Under the pieces are notes generated by a model. That model saw only the letters and a program-made list of their open reading frames with translations. It did not search any database and had not been told where the DNA came from. Below are positions 11,420 to 23,309 of a stretch of 64,000 nucleotides of DNA, in pieces; the stretch's first letter is position 1, and every line of letters begins with the position of its first letter. This DNA comes from Cryptomeria japonica (Eukaryota > Streptophyta > Pinopsida > Cupressales > Cupressaceae), in the NCBI RefSeq assembly GCF_030272615.1, contig NC_081405.1:26862272-26926271 (forward strand), read 5' to 3'. A program made the position numbers and the translations under genes.

Positions 11420-11879
11420 TGTCCTTCAGGAAGGGTGATACCCTTCCCTACTATCAATTTACTTTGGACTTTGGCACTTTCGGCCAGTACAATCTTGAAT
11501 CGATTTGACTTTTTGCCTTTGGATCTCTTTTCCCCAACCCACACCTTGTTACACACAGGCTCTGTTTGCTCTATTGTCCTTGTTTCTAGGATGTCTTCCT
11601 CATTCATCCATCCCCATTCGTCCTCATCATCCACTCCATCAAATTCTCTATTTTCCTTGGATTTGTCCTTTTCAGTCCCCGAATCCTAAGCCTTCTCAGT
11701 GTACTGTACTTTCTCCAAGTTTACTCCTATTTCCACTAAAGGTATGACCTTGGATTTAACCTCATCTAGAATGTCAATTGCTCTCTCCACTCTTACAATG
11801 GCATCTTCTACCCAACCTGCAACCTCCCTATGTTTGTTAATAAGAGTAGCATATGTTACAATTTCTTCCACCTCCTAGG
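11416..11879 (-). pseudogene. LINE ORF1, 3' part after the LTR insertion
   Basis: The frame continues ORF1 from the other side of the LTR insertion. It reads EVEEIVTYATLINKHREV at the junction, then an acidic tail (DDEDEWGWMNEEDI) and a basic stretch, ending at TGA 11416-11418, which overlaps the ATG of ORF2. One in-frame TAG near 11687 interrupts it. This part has no recognised domain. The assignment rests on frame continuity across the insertion site and on its position before ORF2. Confidence 0.7.
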
Positions 11880-13017
11880 TGATGAATACTAAGAGGGGGG
11901 GTGAATTAGTATACCAAAAAACACTGTACTCAAACACTTAAACAATCTAGTGATAAATCAATAAAATAGTTTAACAGACAAACCGGTTAACACACATGCA
12001 AACCAAAATGCAAATAAGACATTCACCCACAGAAGCAATACCACCATAAAACAAGATATTTGACGTGGAAACCCAAATGGGAAAAACCACGGTGAGATGG
12101 AACTCACAAGTAACTATCTGTAGAATAGGAACCAAACCGGTTAAGGTCTTACAATGTTCTTTACCAAAATAGATCCTATTAGGATTCTCAATCTCTATTA
12201 GGAGATAAGTCTGATTAAAGACTACCTTGCTAGAGGATTTTAGATCCACAGATGTGAACCACCTTGTTAGAGGATTTACAAAAGGCTTTTGGGCCTACCC
12301 GGTTAAGGGCTACAGACTTGTTGAAGATGTGAGTAATCAACAAGTGAGTGATCTAGCAAATAGCACAGATTGCTTGGTTAGATCCTTGATAGCTCGTTCC
12401 TAATGCATTTCAACATTACTTCAATCTTCTATACATTCATACTCTCTCTGACTCCTCAACCACCTTAAACCCTAGCAACAACATCAACCTCAACAACAAC
12501 AACCTAAAACCCTAGACATGATGTCCTTATAAAGGAATCTGATTTCATGTCGGTCCAATAGGATTACAATACAATTTCCTAGGTTCAATGCATCTAGACG
12601 TATCTGGTAACATGACACAAAAAGCATTGTTAAAGTGTCGGCACTGTCAAACAATTGGTGGATGGTAACTCATCGCAAAATGTCGGTTGGTAACTCATCA
12701 CAGAGTATTATCAATTCATACAAAATATTGGTTCAAGCAAAATGTCGGTTGCCGGTTTGACAAAATGAAGACTGGGAAATATGTGTTCTGCCGCTTTGAT
12801 CCTTCGTGCCGCTTGAGATCCTCAAACTACTTGAGGTTAACATACCACTTCAGATCGGTAAACACTTTCTGCAAAACACCAATAGTCTAAGGACTATAAT
12901 GCATTATACCGGTTGGAACAATTGTCGGTTGAGCATAACTCATACATACAAAATGATCTCAATGCAAGTGTGTGTCCATCAATGACAATCACAACATAAT
13001 CATAAAAAAAGCCAACA
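11880..13017 (-). repeat. 3' LTR of the nested element
   Basis: It is nearly identical over its full length to 18426-19565. On the - strand it starts TGTTGGC after the polypurine tract and ends TTCATCA at 11880. The other LTR carries an extra copy of a roughly 15-bp phrase (near 18685-18700, 'ggtcagactggttaa') that this one lacks. Confidence 0.93.
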
Positions 13018-13029
13018 ATCTCCCCCTTT
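13018..13029 (-). promoter_or_regulatory. Polypurine tract of the nested element
   Basis: On the - strand the sequence reads gccaaagggggagat directly before the LTR start TGTTGGC. This is the priming site for plus-strand DNA. Confidence 0.8.
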
Positions 13030-13697
13030 GGCATTGATGGCAACACTTAGGAAAATAAAATTTTGACATCTAAGTGTTCTACAACAAAATCATGCCATTA
13101 GCAAAATTGCTCCCCCTAAGCATATACACTATCCCTTTAACAATACAATGTATAACTATTTTGCACATAGAGATATCAGAGCATACATCAAAATTTTAAA
13201 TACCATATACTTCTCCCCCTTAGAATAGTTCTCCCCCTTTGCCAACAATGACAAAGTACAGCTGAACAACCCCTGTTTTCATTTGGTATTAAAATAATAA
13301 AAGTTTATGACAATAAGGAATAAAACTTGTCAAAAACCGATTTAAAGTCCTGCAAGAATTGTTTCATAGATAAAGACTAGGACTCAAGTATGGAGGTGGC
13401 TACTTCTTTCTCTGTCTGCATCTGGGAGACCTGTTCTTCCATGGCGTCAATTGTGCTCATCTCCTGTGTCACTGTTAAGGCATCCAGATTTAGATAGCAC
13501 TTCTGAAGAATTTGCAGACGTGGGAGTAGAACCAGTTGTAGCTCCTACAAATCTCGAGACCGGGTGCTGATCTCATGCTCCATTTTTGCTGTCTGGATGT
13601 GAAACCGATGAATGGTTTGCCCATAGGCTATAAAGGAGTCATAAGGCGACTTGAATGTGCTCATGTAGGACTGCAAGTCAGATTGAAGCTTTTGCTT
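13030..13697 (-). other. 3' untranslated interior with repeated polypurine-like tracts
   Basis: No long frame is visible. The + strand carries further 'tccccct' tracts at about 13110, 13212 and 13228, each a GGGGGAG-type purine run on the element's sense strand, so the true polypurine tract has several imitators upstream. Confidence 0.5.
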
Positions 13698-16673
13698 CTA
13701 TGCAAGCACATCATCACAAAACAGATGAGGTTGGCAAATCTTGCTGAGTAGAAGATTCCCCTCATCCAGAGCATTCCTTATATCCTTATGTGCTTTTTGT
13801 AGCTCAGACCGGAGCTCATTAAGCTTCTTCATTAGGGCAATGTTGAGAGCCTTTTGATGCTCTTTCTTGGCATTTGCTTCTGCTACCTCCTCTAAGCTCT
13901 GCACTTGATCATCCACTACTGTGCATAAGAGCTTCAATTGGGCCAATGATGAGTCGGTACTGGGGAGGTTTGTACCCGGTAACAAACCTGTAAGATTGTC
14001 CACTGCAGCTTGGATCACATCTTGCTCCTTTTTCGTCTGTATCACTTCAAGGCATTCTTGAGCAACCTTGATGCTCCGCAGTAGCTCCATTTCACTTGCA
14101 GACTAGAGGTCGATAGGATTGGTGAGGTCAGCCGGTTTGGCTTGACTACCGGTTGCCTTTGGAGTCTCCATCTGTGTGCTCTTTACTGCTTCGCCTTCCT
14201 TGTCCTCTTCAACTTTCTTCTTTTCCGCTTCTCTCCTTTTCTCCTTTTCCTTATCCTCCTCTGCCTTTTTCTTCTCTGCTTCTCTCCTCTTCTCTTCTTC
14301 TTTTTCCTCCTCTGCCTTTTTCTTCTCCGCTTCTCTCCTCTTCTCCTCTTCTTTTCCTTCCTCTTCCTTTTTCTTTTTCTCTGCTTCCTTCCTCTTCTCC
14401 TCTTCCTTGTCTTCCTCTTCTTGTTTCTTTTTCTTTTCTCCTCTTTCTCTTTTCTCTTTTCCTCCTCTTTCCTTTTCTCCTCATCTTCATCCTTTTCCTT
14501 CTTCTCCTCTTCATCCTTCTTCTTCTTCTCTTCTTCATCCTTCTTCTTCTCCTCTTCTACTTTCTTCTTCTCCGCTTGCTTCTGTGCTTCCTCCTTTTTG
14601 TCCTCAGTTTCCTTTTGCTTGTCTACCTGTTCTGCCTGCTTCTCTTGTCCTGTTGCTTCCGATGGTGTACCCTGAGCAATATCTTTTCCATCCAGAGCAT
14701 CGACATCAATAGTGTTGATAGGTTCAACAATCGGATTTCCTTCATCATCAAACACTTCATCTGGTTTAGTTATTGTCGGTTCTTGTTTAGCCTTCCTATT
14801 GGCTTCAACCACTCTATGCATCTTCAGGGCTTCTAGAGCAAGGGTGTGTGTATTCTTGAGCACTTCTTTACCCTTCCCTTCCAGTAACAGGAGTCTTCTT
14901 CTTCTCATGAAGAAGAGGCCTTTGTATTTATTCATTACTTCAAACAATTCTGAATTTGATAAATCAGGAAAATGTTCAACAAAAACTTTTTCTCTCATTT
15001 CCTGTTCCTGCTCTATGGCAATGTGCCATTTATTGTTAAGTACTTATACAAAGAATCCAGTGTCTCAGATCTAATTTCTAAAGGCGACCGGTCATTAACA
15101 CATAAATACTGAATTATTTCTTTTTCAACCGCTTCCTTTTCATCATCATTAAAGTCATCAAAACAATCAATCAAATCATTCAACACTTTTCTCCTAATGT
15201 TTTTGATAGTTCTTTGACAATGTGTGAAAGGTTTGTAGGAGGAGATGTCAATATTTATCAATGCCGATGATGTCGGTTCATTCTTTGTCTTTTTCTTTGC
15301 TTGATGTGTCTTCTTAGGTTTTTCCTCAGACACAATTTCTTCTGAGTCTGGTGAGGCATTCCTTGTCTTCCTCTTTCTCTCGAACACTTTAGCAGGTGCC
15401 GCTTCCAGTTTCTTTTTAGCCGGTGACCGCTTGGTCACTTTAGGATTTGCTGTAGTAGCCGGTGCCGATGCTGAAGGCACTGCTTTTGCCTTCTTCACTG
15501 AAGGTTCTTTTTCTTTCTTTGCTGAGGGTTCCTCAACCGGTGTTATCCTTTCTAGGTAGGTGTCGGTTCTTTTTGCCTTTGGATCAAGCGGTGAGGCAAT
15601 AAGGGTAGAGGCATATCCTTCCAGCATATCATTCATTCCTCATAGCCCATAGGCTCCACTTCCTCCTGTCTGGGCTCAACAACCTCCATTATGCATTGAT
15701 CCACTTTAATGGTGAAACAGATATCATCTTCATATTTCTTGACAATATCACCTGATATTCTCATCCTTTGACTCATTTTGCGTCTGAACTCATCAAAGTA
15801 CTTGTTCAGAACTTCAGGGTAACCGGTTCCAACTGCTTGAAGGCTTTCCTTGATTTGCTTGGTTACCGGTTGGTCAGCAGACCACTGGACATCACCTACT
15901 CCTGGAAAGTAGCCTTGGAAGTAAAAGAACAACCCAACCAATAGTTGTCCAAACTTGAACCTCAATGCATTATCATGTTTGATTGATTTAAGATTCAATA
16001 GGAGTTGTCTTTGCATACCGGTGCATAGGTCAAATGATGCATCCTCCTTGATCATCCGATAAGCGGCATTTACCGCTACAACAGATATAGAGTTAAGTCT
16101 GCTAGCAGAGAACGTCTGGTAGCCTATCACCATGCAGGCATACTTGACCATATCATCCTTGATTGAATTGACAGTCATACCTCGTGAGTCGCTCACTGAA
16201 CCGGTGAGCTTGGACATTTTAGTTTTGTTTACCGTCCTTAGGGCCGACACTTCCCATGTATTGCAGAAACCGGTGACGACATGAATTGCTTGCGGTGTAA
16301 TATCATGCGTTCTTTCCAGGTACATCTTGTCACCATGAACTTTGCTCAGAATGATCCTAATGTGATCATCTGTGAAATCCTCTAGAAAATAAACAACATT
16401 GTGGAGCTTCTTCTTCTCCAAAATACTATACTCCGGTTTGATCTTTTTATCTTGTCCACAAAATAAACCTAGCTGCGAGTGAATTGCTAGAGACCCTAGG
16501 TCTTCGATTTTACAATCTATGTAATCTGAGATTCCCTCTTCTACTATCACACCAGCTGGAACTTGTGATAGGGCATTATATCTAGACTTGCATTGAATAA
16601 AAGCTTGTTGAATATACAGATGTACTAGAGCTAGTATGGGATGCAAAAGCCATGATAGAAACTGAAAACTCAA
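13698..16673 (-). pseudogene. Second coding region of the nested LTR element, unknown family, Lys/Glu-rich
   Basis: Four open blocks follow one another on the - strand and read as one former gene of more than 900 codons: 16673-15633, 15636-15013, 14998-14183 and 14142-13698. They are joined by frame changes near 15634, near 15040 and inside the charged tract, plus a TAG at about 14104. The first block is a globular-looking domain (FLEDFTDDHIRIILSKVHGD, then HDITPQAIHVVTGFCNTWEV). The second is basic and Pro/Ala-rich. The third is a long EEKKK/EEKRK coiled-coil-like tract, and the last is a helical domain with Leu heptads. No RT, protease or integrase motif is present. It may belong to the loosely defined plant transposon proteins carried by non-autonomous LTR elements, but I cannot name the family. 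Confidence 0.65.
14200..14590. repeat. Polypurine/polypyrimidine low-complexity tract
   Basis: The + strand is almost pure C and T for about 390 bases, built from 'cttcttctcctc' and 'tccgcttctctcctctt' phrases in imperfect tandem. It is the coding sequence for the Lys/Glu/Arg-rich part of the element's second protein. Frames in all phases stay open here, so the several overlapping frames are not separate genes. Confidence 0.85.
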
Positions 16674-17097
16674 AAAATACCTTTTGAAAAATGTGAATTT
16701 AGGGCTTTCAGATTCTTCTCCACCTCACACTCTGTCGGTTGTAGAATCACCGCTTTGCGTTCTTCACTTGATTGTTTGCAATTTGAATTTGAATCTCCTT
16801 CAAGGTTTCTAAATTTCTCAGAATCATAGCACAAATCGCTTTTCTTCGCTCTGCACTTGAAAACCTTCTTCGCTCGAAAACTGATAGTGAGAAATGATTT
16901 GAAAAATTCCTTTTAAACATATTCCTCACCTAACGCAATTAATGCTCCACCATTAGGGCGTAAACCCTAATTTGCCTTTTACCGTTTCTGGTCTTTCGCC
17001 AAATGACAGGTATTGCATACCGGTTAAGGTCTTTTACCAGTGTAAACCGGGGGTTTGAAACATTTCGCCGTTTGCTCCCCCTAAGCTTTTCTGAAGC
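16674..17097 (-). other. Spacer between the two coding regions of the nested element
   Basis: No convincing frame is visible except a short basic one (16929-16747). 'accggtt' words recur. It may contain an intron or leader for the second coding region, but no splice site can be supported. Confidence 0.35.
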
Positions 17098-18375
17098 TTA
17101 GTTTGTCGGTTCCGTGATTTCCACACTAGGTGCAGAAACCGGTTCCTCTTGCAACATTGTTGGTTTCTTCTTCCAGGTCTTGTTCATATCCGCTTGAATA
17201 GTGTCAACATCAATCTTTCCTTCTGGAGTGATCGATATGTCATCTAATATGTTCTTTCTTGATCTATAGAATTTGGCAATGTGACCCAGTTTGTTGCAGT
17301 GATAGCAGACCAATCCAGGTGCTCTCCAGGGTCCATTATTCATGTTTCCATTCTTCCTTCTACATGTAGCAGTAGTGTGACCATGACCATGACAAATCCA
17401 ACAGTTTTCTCTCCATTTGGTTGCTGCTTAATAGCCACTGTTTCTTGACTGATGATTGAAGGCATTAAACCGGTTGTGATTCCAGTTCACAAAAGGTTTA
17501 GGACCAACTCCTTGAGTCCTCTGAGGATATCTTCCAGTGTTATTCATAACAGACTTGCATTCAGATGCTCTATGCCCAAACTTGTTGCATGCATAATAGT
17601 TACCATTGAATTTATAGGATATAGGCTTATTATTTAAAAAATAGGGAAAATTATTGTAAGCCTTACTCCTACATACATTGGTAGTATGTCCTTCTTTAAG
17701 ACAGTTAAAGCAAACAGGTTTAAACTTTTGCTTACCTTTATCCTTTGATGTCGGTTGATTCTTTGACGTTCCAGCATTTGTACCAAAGGTCTCATCTTCT
17801 ACATGACCGGAATAACCAAGTCCATTAGTATTCTTGAAAGGTTTGGCAGATTCAAGCTTTTGCTCTAGCTTGATAGTACTTTTGTTGAACTTAGCAAGTA
17901 TTTCCTTTGACTCAGAGAGTTCTTTGGAAATAGCAGCATTTGTTTCCATCAGATTTTCATTCTCAGAGATGGCAATGTTCAGTTCTCCTTGCATGTCTTC
18001 CTTTTCCACTTTGCTCGCATGGAGTTGAGCAGTTAGGGCACTGATCTCTTGCTTCAGCTTGGAGTTTTCATGATCTTTGTCTTTGACAAGATCTTCAGCT
18101 TTCCTCTGGTTCTCAAGTTTTTGACACATTCGAATAGTCAGTCCTTCCAGTTCTTTTCTCAGGTTGGAATTGGATTCATTCAGCTTTTCTACTTCTTGAA
18201 TAAGGGCTTCCATGTTCGTTTCATCAGAGGAACTATTTTCAGATAGCTCCATCAACCTTTCTGCATGTTCTCTCCTTTTTGCTTGAGATGCCTTGTATTT
18301 GACCATAAGATCATCATAGGCTTGCTCAAACTGAGTGAGCTGATGAGTAAGTTCCCTCGATGTGTATTCCCCCAT
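17098..18375 (-). pseudogene. Gag-like nucleocapsid gene of the nested LTR element
   Basis: The frame opens at ATG 18375, 37 nt inside the primer-binding site (MGEYTSRELTHQLTQFEQ). It has a long coiled coil of about 170 residues (heptads with Leu, Glu and Lys) and then four zinc-knuckle units: CFNCLKEGHTTNVC (intact), YYACNKFGHRASEC (first Cys lost), CWICHGHGHTTATC (intact) and CYHCNKLGHIAKFY (last Cys lost). One in-frame TAA (near 17428) separates units two and three. Zinc knuckles bind the element RNA during packaging. The start chosen lies inside the interior; the open frame continues upstream into the LTR, which is probably untranslated. Confidence 0.75.
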
Positions 18376-18411
18376 ATCTCTTTCCAAGTGGTTAAACTTA
18401 TAGAAAGGTAG

Positions 18412-18423
18412 GCTATGATACCA
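18412..18423 (-). promoter_or_regulatory. Primer-binding site (initiator Met tRNA)
   Basis: The - strand reads TGGTATCATAGC, one mismatch from the common plant site TGGTATCAGAGC, two bases inside the 5' LTR end. It fixes the element's orientation. Confidence 0.85.
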
Positions 18424-18425
18424 AT

Positions 18426-19565
18426 TGATGAATACTAAGAGGGGGGGGTGAATTAGTATACCGAAAAACACTATACTCAAACACTTAAACAGTCTAGTGA
18501 TAAACCGGTAAAACAGTTTAACAGACAAACCGGCTAACACACATGCAAACCAAAATGCAAATAAGACATTCACCCATAGAAGCAATACCACCATAACACA
18601 AGATATTTGACATGGAAACCCAAATGGGAAAAACCACGGTGAGATGGAACTCACAAGTAACTATCTGCAGAATAGGAACCAGACCGGTTAAGGTCAGACT
18701 GGTTAAGGTCTTACAATGTTCTTTACCATAACATATCCTGTTAGGAATCTCAATCTCTGTTAGGAAATAAGTTCGATTAAAGACTACCTTGCTAGAGGAT
18801 TTTAGATCCATAGATGTGAACCACCTTGTTAGAGGATTTACAAAAGGCTTTTGGGCCTACCTGATTAAGGGCTACAGACTTGTCGAAGATGTGAGTAATT
18901 AACAAGTGAGTGATCTAGCAAATAGCACAGATTGCTTGGTTAGATCCTTGATAGCTGGTTCCTAATGCATTCCAACATTACTTTAGTCTTCTATACATTC
19001 ATACTCTCTCTGACTCCTCAACCACCTTAAACCCTAGCAACAACAACAACCTAAAACCCTAGACATGATGTCCTTATAAAGGAATCTAATTTCATGTCGG
19101 TCCAATAGGATTACAATACAATTTTCTAGGTTCAATGCATCTAGACGTATCTGGTAACACGACACAAAAAGCAATGTTAAAGTGTCGGCACCATCAAACA
19201 ATCGATGGATGGTAACTCATCACAAAATGTCGGTTGGTAACTCATCATGGAGTATTACCGGTTCATACAAAATACCGGTTCAAGCAAAATGCCGGTTGCT
19301 AGTTTGACAAAATGAAGACTGGGAAATATGTGTTATGCCGCTTTGATCCTTCGTGCCGCTTGAGATCCTTGAATCGCTTGAGGTTAACATACTGCTTCAG
19401 ATCGGTAAACACTTTATGCAAAACACCAATAGTCTAAGGACTATAATGCATCATACCGGTTGGAACAATTGTCGGTTGAGCATAAATCATACATACACAA
19501 ATGATCTCAATGCAAGTGTGTGTCCATCAATGACAATCACAACATAATCATCAAAAATGCCAACA
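18426..19565 (-). repeat. 5' LTR of the nested element
   Basis: This is the direct repeat of 11880-13017 with matching TG...CA ends. It is followed on the right by ctggg, against ctagg left of the other LTR. Confidence 0.93.
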
Positions 19566-20746
19566 CTGGGTGTTATTGTTGATGGCCATCGAGACCTCCC
19601 CTTGAAAAAAGGGCTTTTGCAAAGGCTGAGTTGTGGCATCATTTGTTCTCACCTCATTCATTGTATTTTCCTTTCTCCCAAAGAAGGTAACCTCATCTTC
19701 TATTGTTGTCTCCACGGTTTTCCCTTTTGGGCTGATTAAACATGTTTCCTTCGTGTGTCCCTCTTTTTTGCAATGATTGCATTTTTCATTTGATTCCTCC
19801 ACCTCGATTTTTTGAAGCCATTATCCTACATTTGTTATGATTTCAACTTGTTCTGGGAGTGGGTATCGGGGTTTCCACCCAATACATATTCGTGCGTACA
19901 TACTGAAGTCTTTAGCCTCAATAGCCTCATCCGCTCTGATGTAGAATCCTAGTTTGTTACCTAGGGCTTGAAAGAACTCCTCATTCCAGTATTCTTTGGG
20001 CAGGTTGTACAATCTTAGCCAGATAGACACCTCTTCAATTGGTGCTAGCACAAGATTGAAGTTAGGTTCCAAATCCCTAATGTACAAACCCCTTCCACCC
20101 ATGAAGAAGGGTCTGTTATTTAAAATTCCTTGCTTATCCTTGCCATCTTCAGTGATTACCAAGAAAAACCCATTTGGAAGGGTTTTGAGTTCAATTTTGC
20201 ATTTCCAATTTTTAGCACACCGACCTTTCATCTTACCCACCGATGACCAATCAACGAATTTTTTTATAAATATTCCCCTCTCTCGGAAGAAGGCCACAGA
20301 GTCATTCCAACTTTTGTTGTCTATCATCAACGAAACTTTCTCCGGTCTCATGCCCTCTTTATGCTTCGGGACCTTTGTCTGCTTCTGTAAGTTTCTTCTA
20401 GGTCACCATTCTTTCTCTTGGCAGTGTTGCCATATAGTTTTCGGTTCGAACTCCTTATTGCAATGCCCTTGAGTTCTGGTAGTTTTCTCAAATATTTTGA
20501 TTCTCGTGTTATCGCCTCCTCCCCCCACTGCTTGTGAGGATAAAGAAACCTGTCTTGATCCTCCCAAGCCTTGCTTGGATTTTGCCAAGGGCGTTTACCA
20601 GGGAGTGACTGCTTGGAACTCTGTCGTATTCCCTGATCTACATATCTTCGACCATGGAGAAAACCCTCTTGTGGTTGAAAAACCTGCAACTCCCTAGGTT
20701 GAAGCCCTAGTCTTCTCCGCTGCTCCATACTGTGTATATTAAGCAT
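19566..20746 (-). pseudogene. LINE ORF1, 5' part: DUF4283-like domain and CCHC knuckle
   Basis: The block 20351-19821 reads as a DUF4283-type domain of plant LINE ORF1 proteins: WNDSVAFFRERGIFIKKFVD, then GRCAKNWKCKIELKTLPNGF, VSIWLRLYNLPKEYW, LGNKLGFYIRADEAI and YARICIGW. It is followed by the knuckle CNHCKKEGHTKETC at about 19780. Upstream, 20746-20348 holds a basic N-terminal part in another frame, joined by an ATGA overlap that looks like a one-base shift. The protein would bind LINE RNA. The reading frame is cut at 19566 by the LTR insertion and continues at 11879. Confidence 0.8.
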
Positions 20747-20750
20747 GATA

Positions 20751-23309
20751 AAAAGATGATTTTTGACATCATTGAGAAGAAGGATCTAATAATGGTTTTT
20801 CACATTAAGGCAACTTGATTTTTCAGATTCGCATATGAGTTTTAGATTTTTATGTTGTAGTTATCCAAGCCTTGTGTCTCATCCTTTAATTAGTTTATTG
20901 GATAGAGATCGATCTCCATAATATTTGGTATTGAACCTATTTATTTTCCAACAAAATTTACAAGGTGATCACACACATACATTATGTGAATCATACTTAT
21001 TTAGACTGCATGATTATTTCCCAACAAAATTTACAAGTGATCATACTTATTTAGACTACACCACTCCTTGTGTGTATACTTTGTTGAGGCAACACGTGTT
21101 CTAAGTCCACATTGCCTTATACACCACATTGGCAAATATCACACAATATTATCATATTCTACTGTAAGTTTCACTTTGTACATGCTACATGCAATGATTA
21201 ACAACTATGAAATTTCGTGAACTGACAATTTCCATAAGTTGAACTAATAATTTTGTGTGTAAGTGTTAAATGATGATGTGTTTTTGTTGGTACACTGGGA
21301 CATCAAGATCATTTGAAGAATAAATGTCATGTCTTTTCTTTCTTATCTATTTATTTATTATATATTTTTACTTTCACATGCATGATTAATGTCCATTCAA
21401 AAGCATGCTAAATTGGGGTCAAAATGTAAGGGACAAAAGTGCATACCTTGCACTTCTACACCTTTATTTTACACAAATGTGAACGTCTCATTTGAATGCA
21501 TAACTATAGTCCCAAATTTGACTTATTGGCATATTAATAGAAACTTATCTAAAATTTTCTAGCCAAACACCATCATAGATCCCACTAGTTTGGGCCAATA
21601 ACCATTCCCAACACTTTCTTAGCCCATACTAGGTTGCTTGATGTGACTTACTATATGCACCATACCACATGACATGACTTAGTTCACCTTATTCAAAATT
21701 CCACTTCTCTCACTCCTAACATGACTTGTTTAGAAGTTGATGAATTGTCAAATTAGATTTTGTGCCAAGAAATCTAATTGCATGACTAAGGATATTAATT
21801 TATAGATCTACGTAGGCTATCATCAATCAATTGTAAGTATTAATGTAAATATACACTAGAACATTTTGATTCACAAGAACTATCTACCACAACTTATTTC
21901 AATTAGGACATTTTCATTTTCATTGCTGGCATAATGTTTAATATTATTGCCGATTCTTATTAACATAATAAATACATGTCGTTAGTTTGCAACTTGATAA
22001 TTTTGGCACATTGGTTGATGGGATAATATAACTTGTATTTAGAAAAGTTGGCTTTGGGGTGACAAATATGCAAATTAAATCTTGTAGATTGGCTTGCATT
22101 GTGTAGTTTGGTCTAGGGTGGCAAGAGACCTAAATGTGTGGACCAGTCATGACTAAGACAATGTGTAAGGAGGCTTGATTAGTGGGTTTTGGAGGAGGGG
22201 TCAATTCTTGTGCTAGAAAAGTTGAATTCAACATAATGGCTGTATACATACAACATGTGCTCAAAGTGTGAAAGTGTAATGTATGTGGTTTTATCCCTTA
22301 TAGGTAGAAATTTGCATGTTTTCTTTGGGACCATTATCATTGACAACTCCACACTTTACACCTACACCAACACCAACACCAACAAATGCTTGTAGAATGG
22401 AGGTAGTGATTAAAAATGCCTTAATACAACTTGGTGGAAAATGACTCTACAGTTTGTGCAATAAATACACATTAAAAACAAAATTAGAGCCTTAGTGATT
22501 GACTAGAGTCTCGTAACATTCTAAACAACTTAAATTTGCAATTCCTTGAAGTTTTAGATCTTGTGGTTCCACTAATAGAGGTCTTCTTAATTGCCACCCA
22601 TACACATGAAATGATTTTTAATAAGTTAAAAAATAATATTACTGATAAATTTTATGTTTACCTAGTTTATGATATTAATATTTTCTAATAATAGTCTTAT
22701 GATTAAATATTATTATAAAGTGATAATTCAAATTCCTGTCATCATAGTAATATCATCTATGTCATCATAGTAATTTAAAAGAGAAAAATATTTGGATGTA
22801 CCACCATTGTAAGTATCTTATTTTTCCTAATTAATTTTACAATATGTAACTTGGAATAAATTTTACTATTAAAAATCTTCCATTATAATATATGAAACTC
22901 TTAAATACACTTAAACTTAAGACTTTAGATAATAAAAGGAAACCATCTTATCAAAAAAGAATGAAATTAATATTACTACAATGTATACAAATATATGTAA
23001 TTTTTTTTTAAAGAAGATTCAATACCTTCTTGATAGTCTTCAGAAAAAATACAATAAATAAAAAGAAAAAATATAATTAAAAAATTTTGCTTAACAATTT
23101 TCTGCCAAAATTCTCATTTTATATCAATAAAATATAAGAAGCTCATTTTAAATCAATAAATATAAGAGCTTAATCCTGAATTTTAATTTGTAGAAACGGT
23201 GCAATTTGGAGTGAATTTTTGCCGCTTGCCCGCCACTAGGAAATATAACAAACGGTTATATGACTCTTAAAAAGTAACTGCAAATATCTTTACAGAAAAG
23301 GCACCTACG
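20751..23309. other. AT-rich upstream region of the translin gene
   Basis: No coding sequence or recognised element is visible in 2.5 kb. A short direct repeat ('caacaaaatttacaag...catacttatttagact') occurs at about 20947-21008 and 21020-21057. It probably contains the translin promoter and 5' UTR near its right end. Confidence 0.5.
23170..23309 (+). promoter_or_regulatory. Probable translin proximal promoter and 5' UTR
   Basis: Directly upstream of the start codon there are two AACGG words (23195-23199 and 23251-23255), a GC-rich word ttgcccgcc (23227-23235) resembling an E2F site, and an AT-rich aaatataaca (23241-23250) that could be a weak TATA. The transcription start cannot be placed. 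Confidence 0.3.

Larger units (their letters stand above)
11880..19565 (-). mobile_element. Non-autonomous LTR retrotransposon nested in LINE ORF1
   Basis: This is a complete-looking element of 7,686 bp with LTRs of about 1.14 kb bounded by TG...CA and a tRNA-iMet primer-binding site 2 nt inside the 5' LTR. A polypurine tract abuts the 3' LTR. The 5-bp flanks are ctagg (left) and ctggg (right), a duplication with one mismatch. The interior (5.4 kb) encodes a gag-like zinc-knuckle protein and a second long coding region of unknown family. No protease, RT, RNase H or integrase motif is visible in any frame, so it must have depended on proteins from another element. Several percent divergence between the LTRs, judged by eye, points to an old insertion. 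Confidence 0.9.
5908..20750 (-). mobile_element. LINE (L1-like with RNase H), decayed, split by an LTR element
   Basis: On the - strand this element runs from about 20750 down to a poly(A) tail (poly T at 5908-5919), with 11880-19565 being a later LTR insertion. Domain order 5' to 3' is: ORF1 with a DUF4283-like domain and CCHC knuckle, then ORF2 with APE-type endonuclease, reverse transcriptase, zf-RVT and RNase H, then a further open region and an AT-rich 3' UTR. Many nonsense codons and frameshifts show it is inactive. The 5' limit is uncertain because no target-site duplication was found. Confidence 0.88.

Noticed and set aside
14142-14836. Three overlapping Phe/Leu/Ser-rich frames on the + strand
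   Set aside because: They are the complement of the Lys/Glu-rich tract of the LTR element's second protein; low-complexity sequence leaves all frames open.
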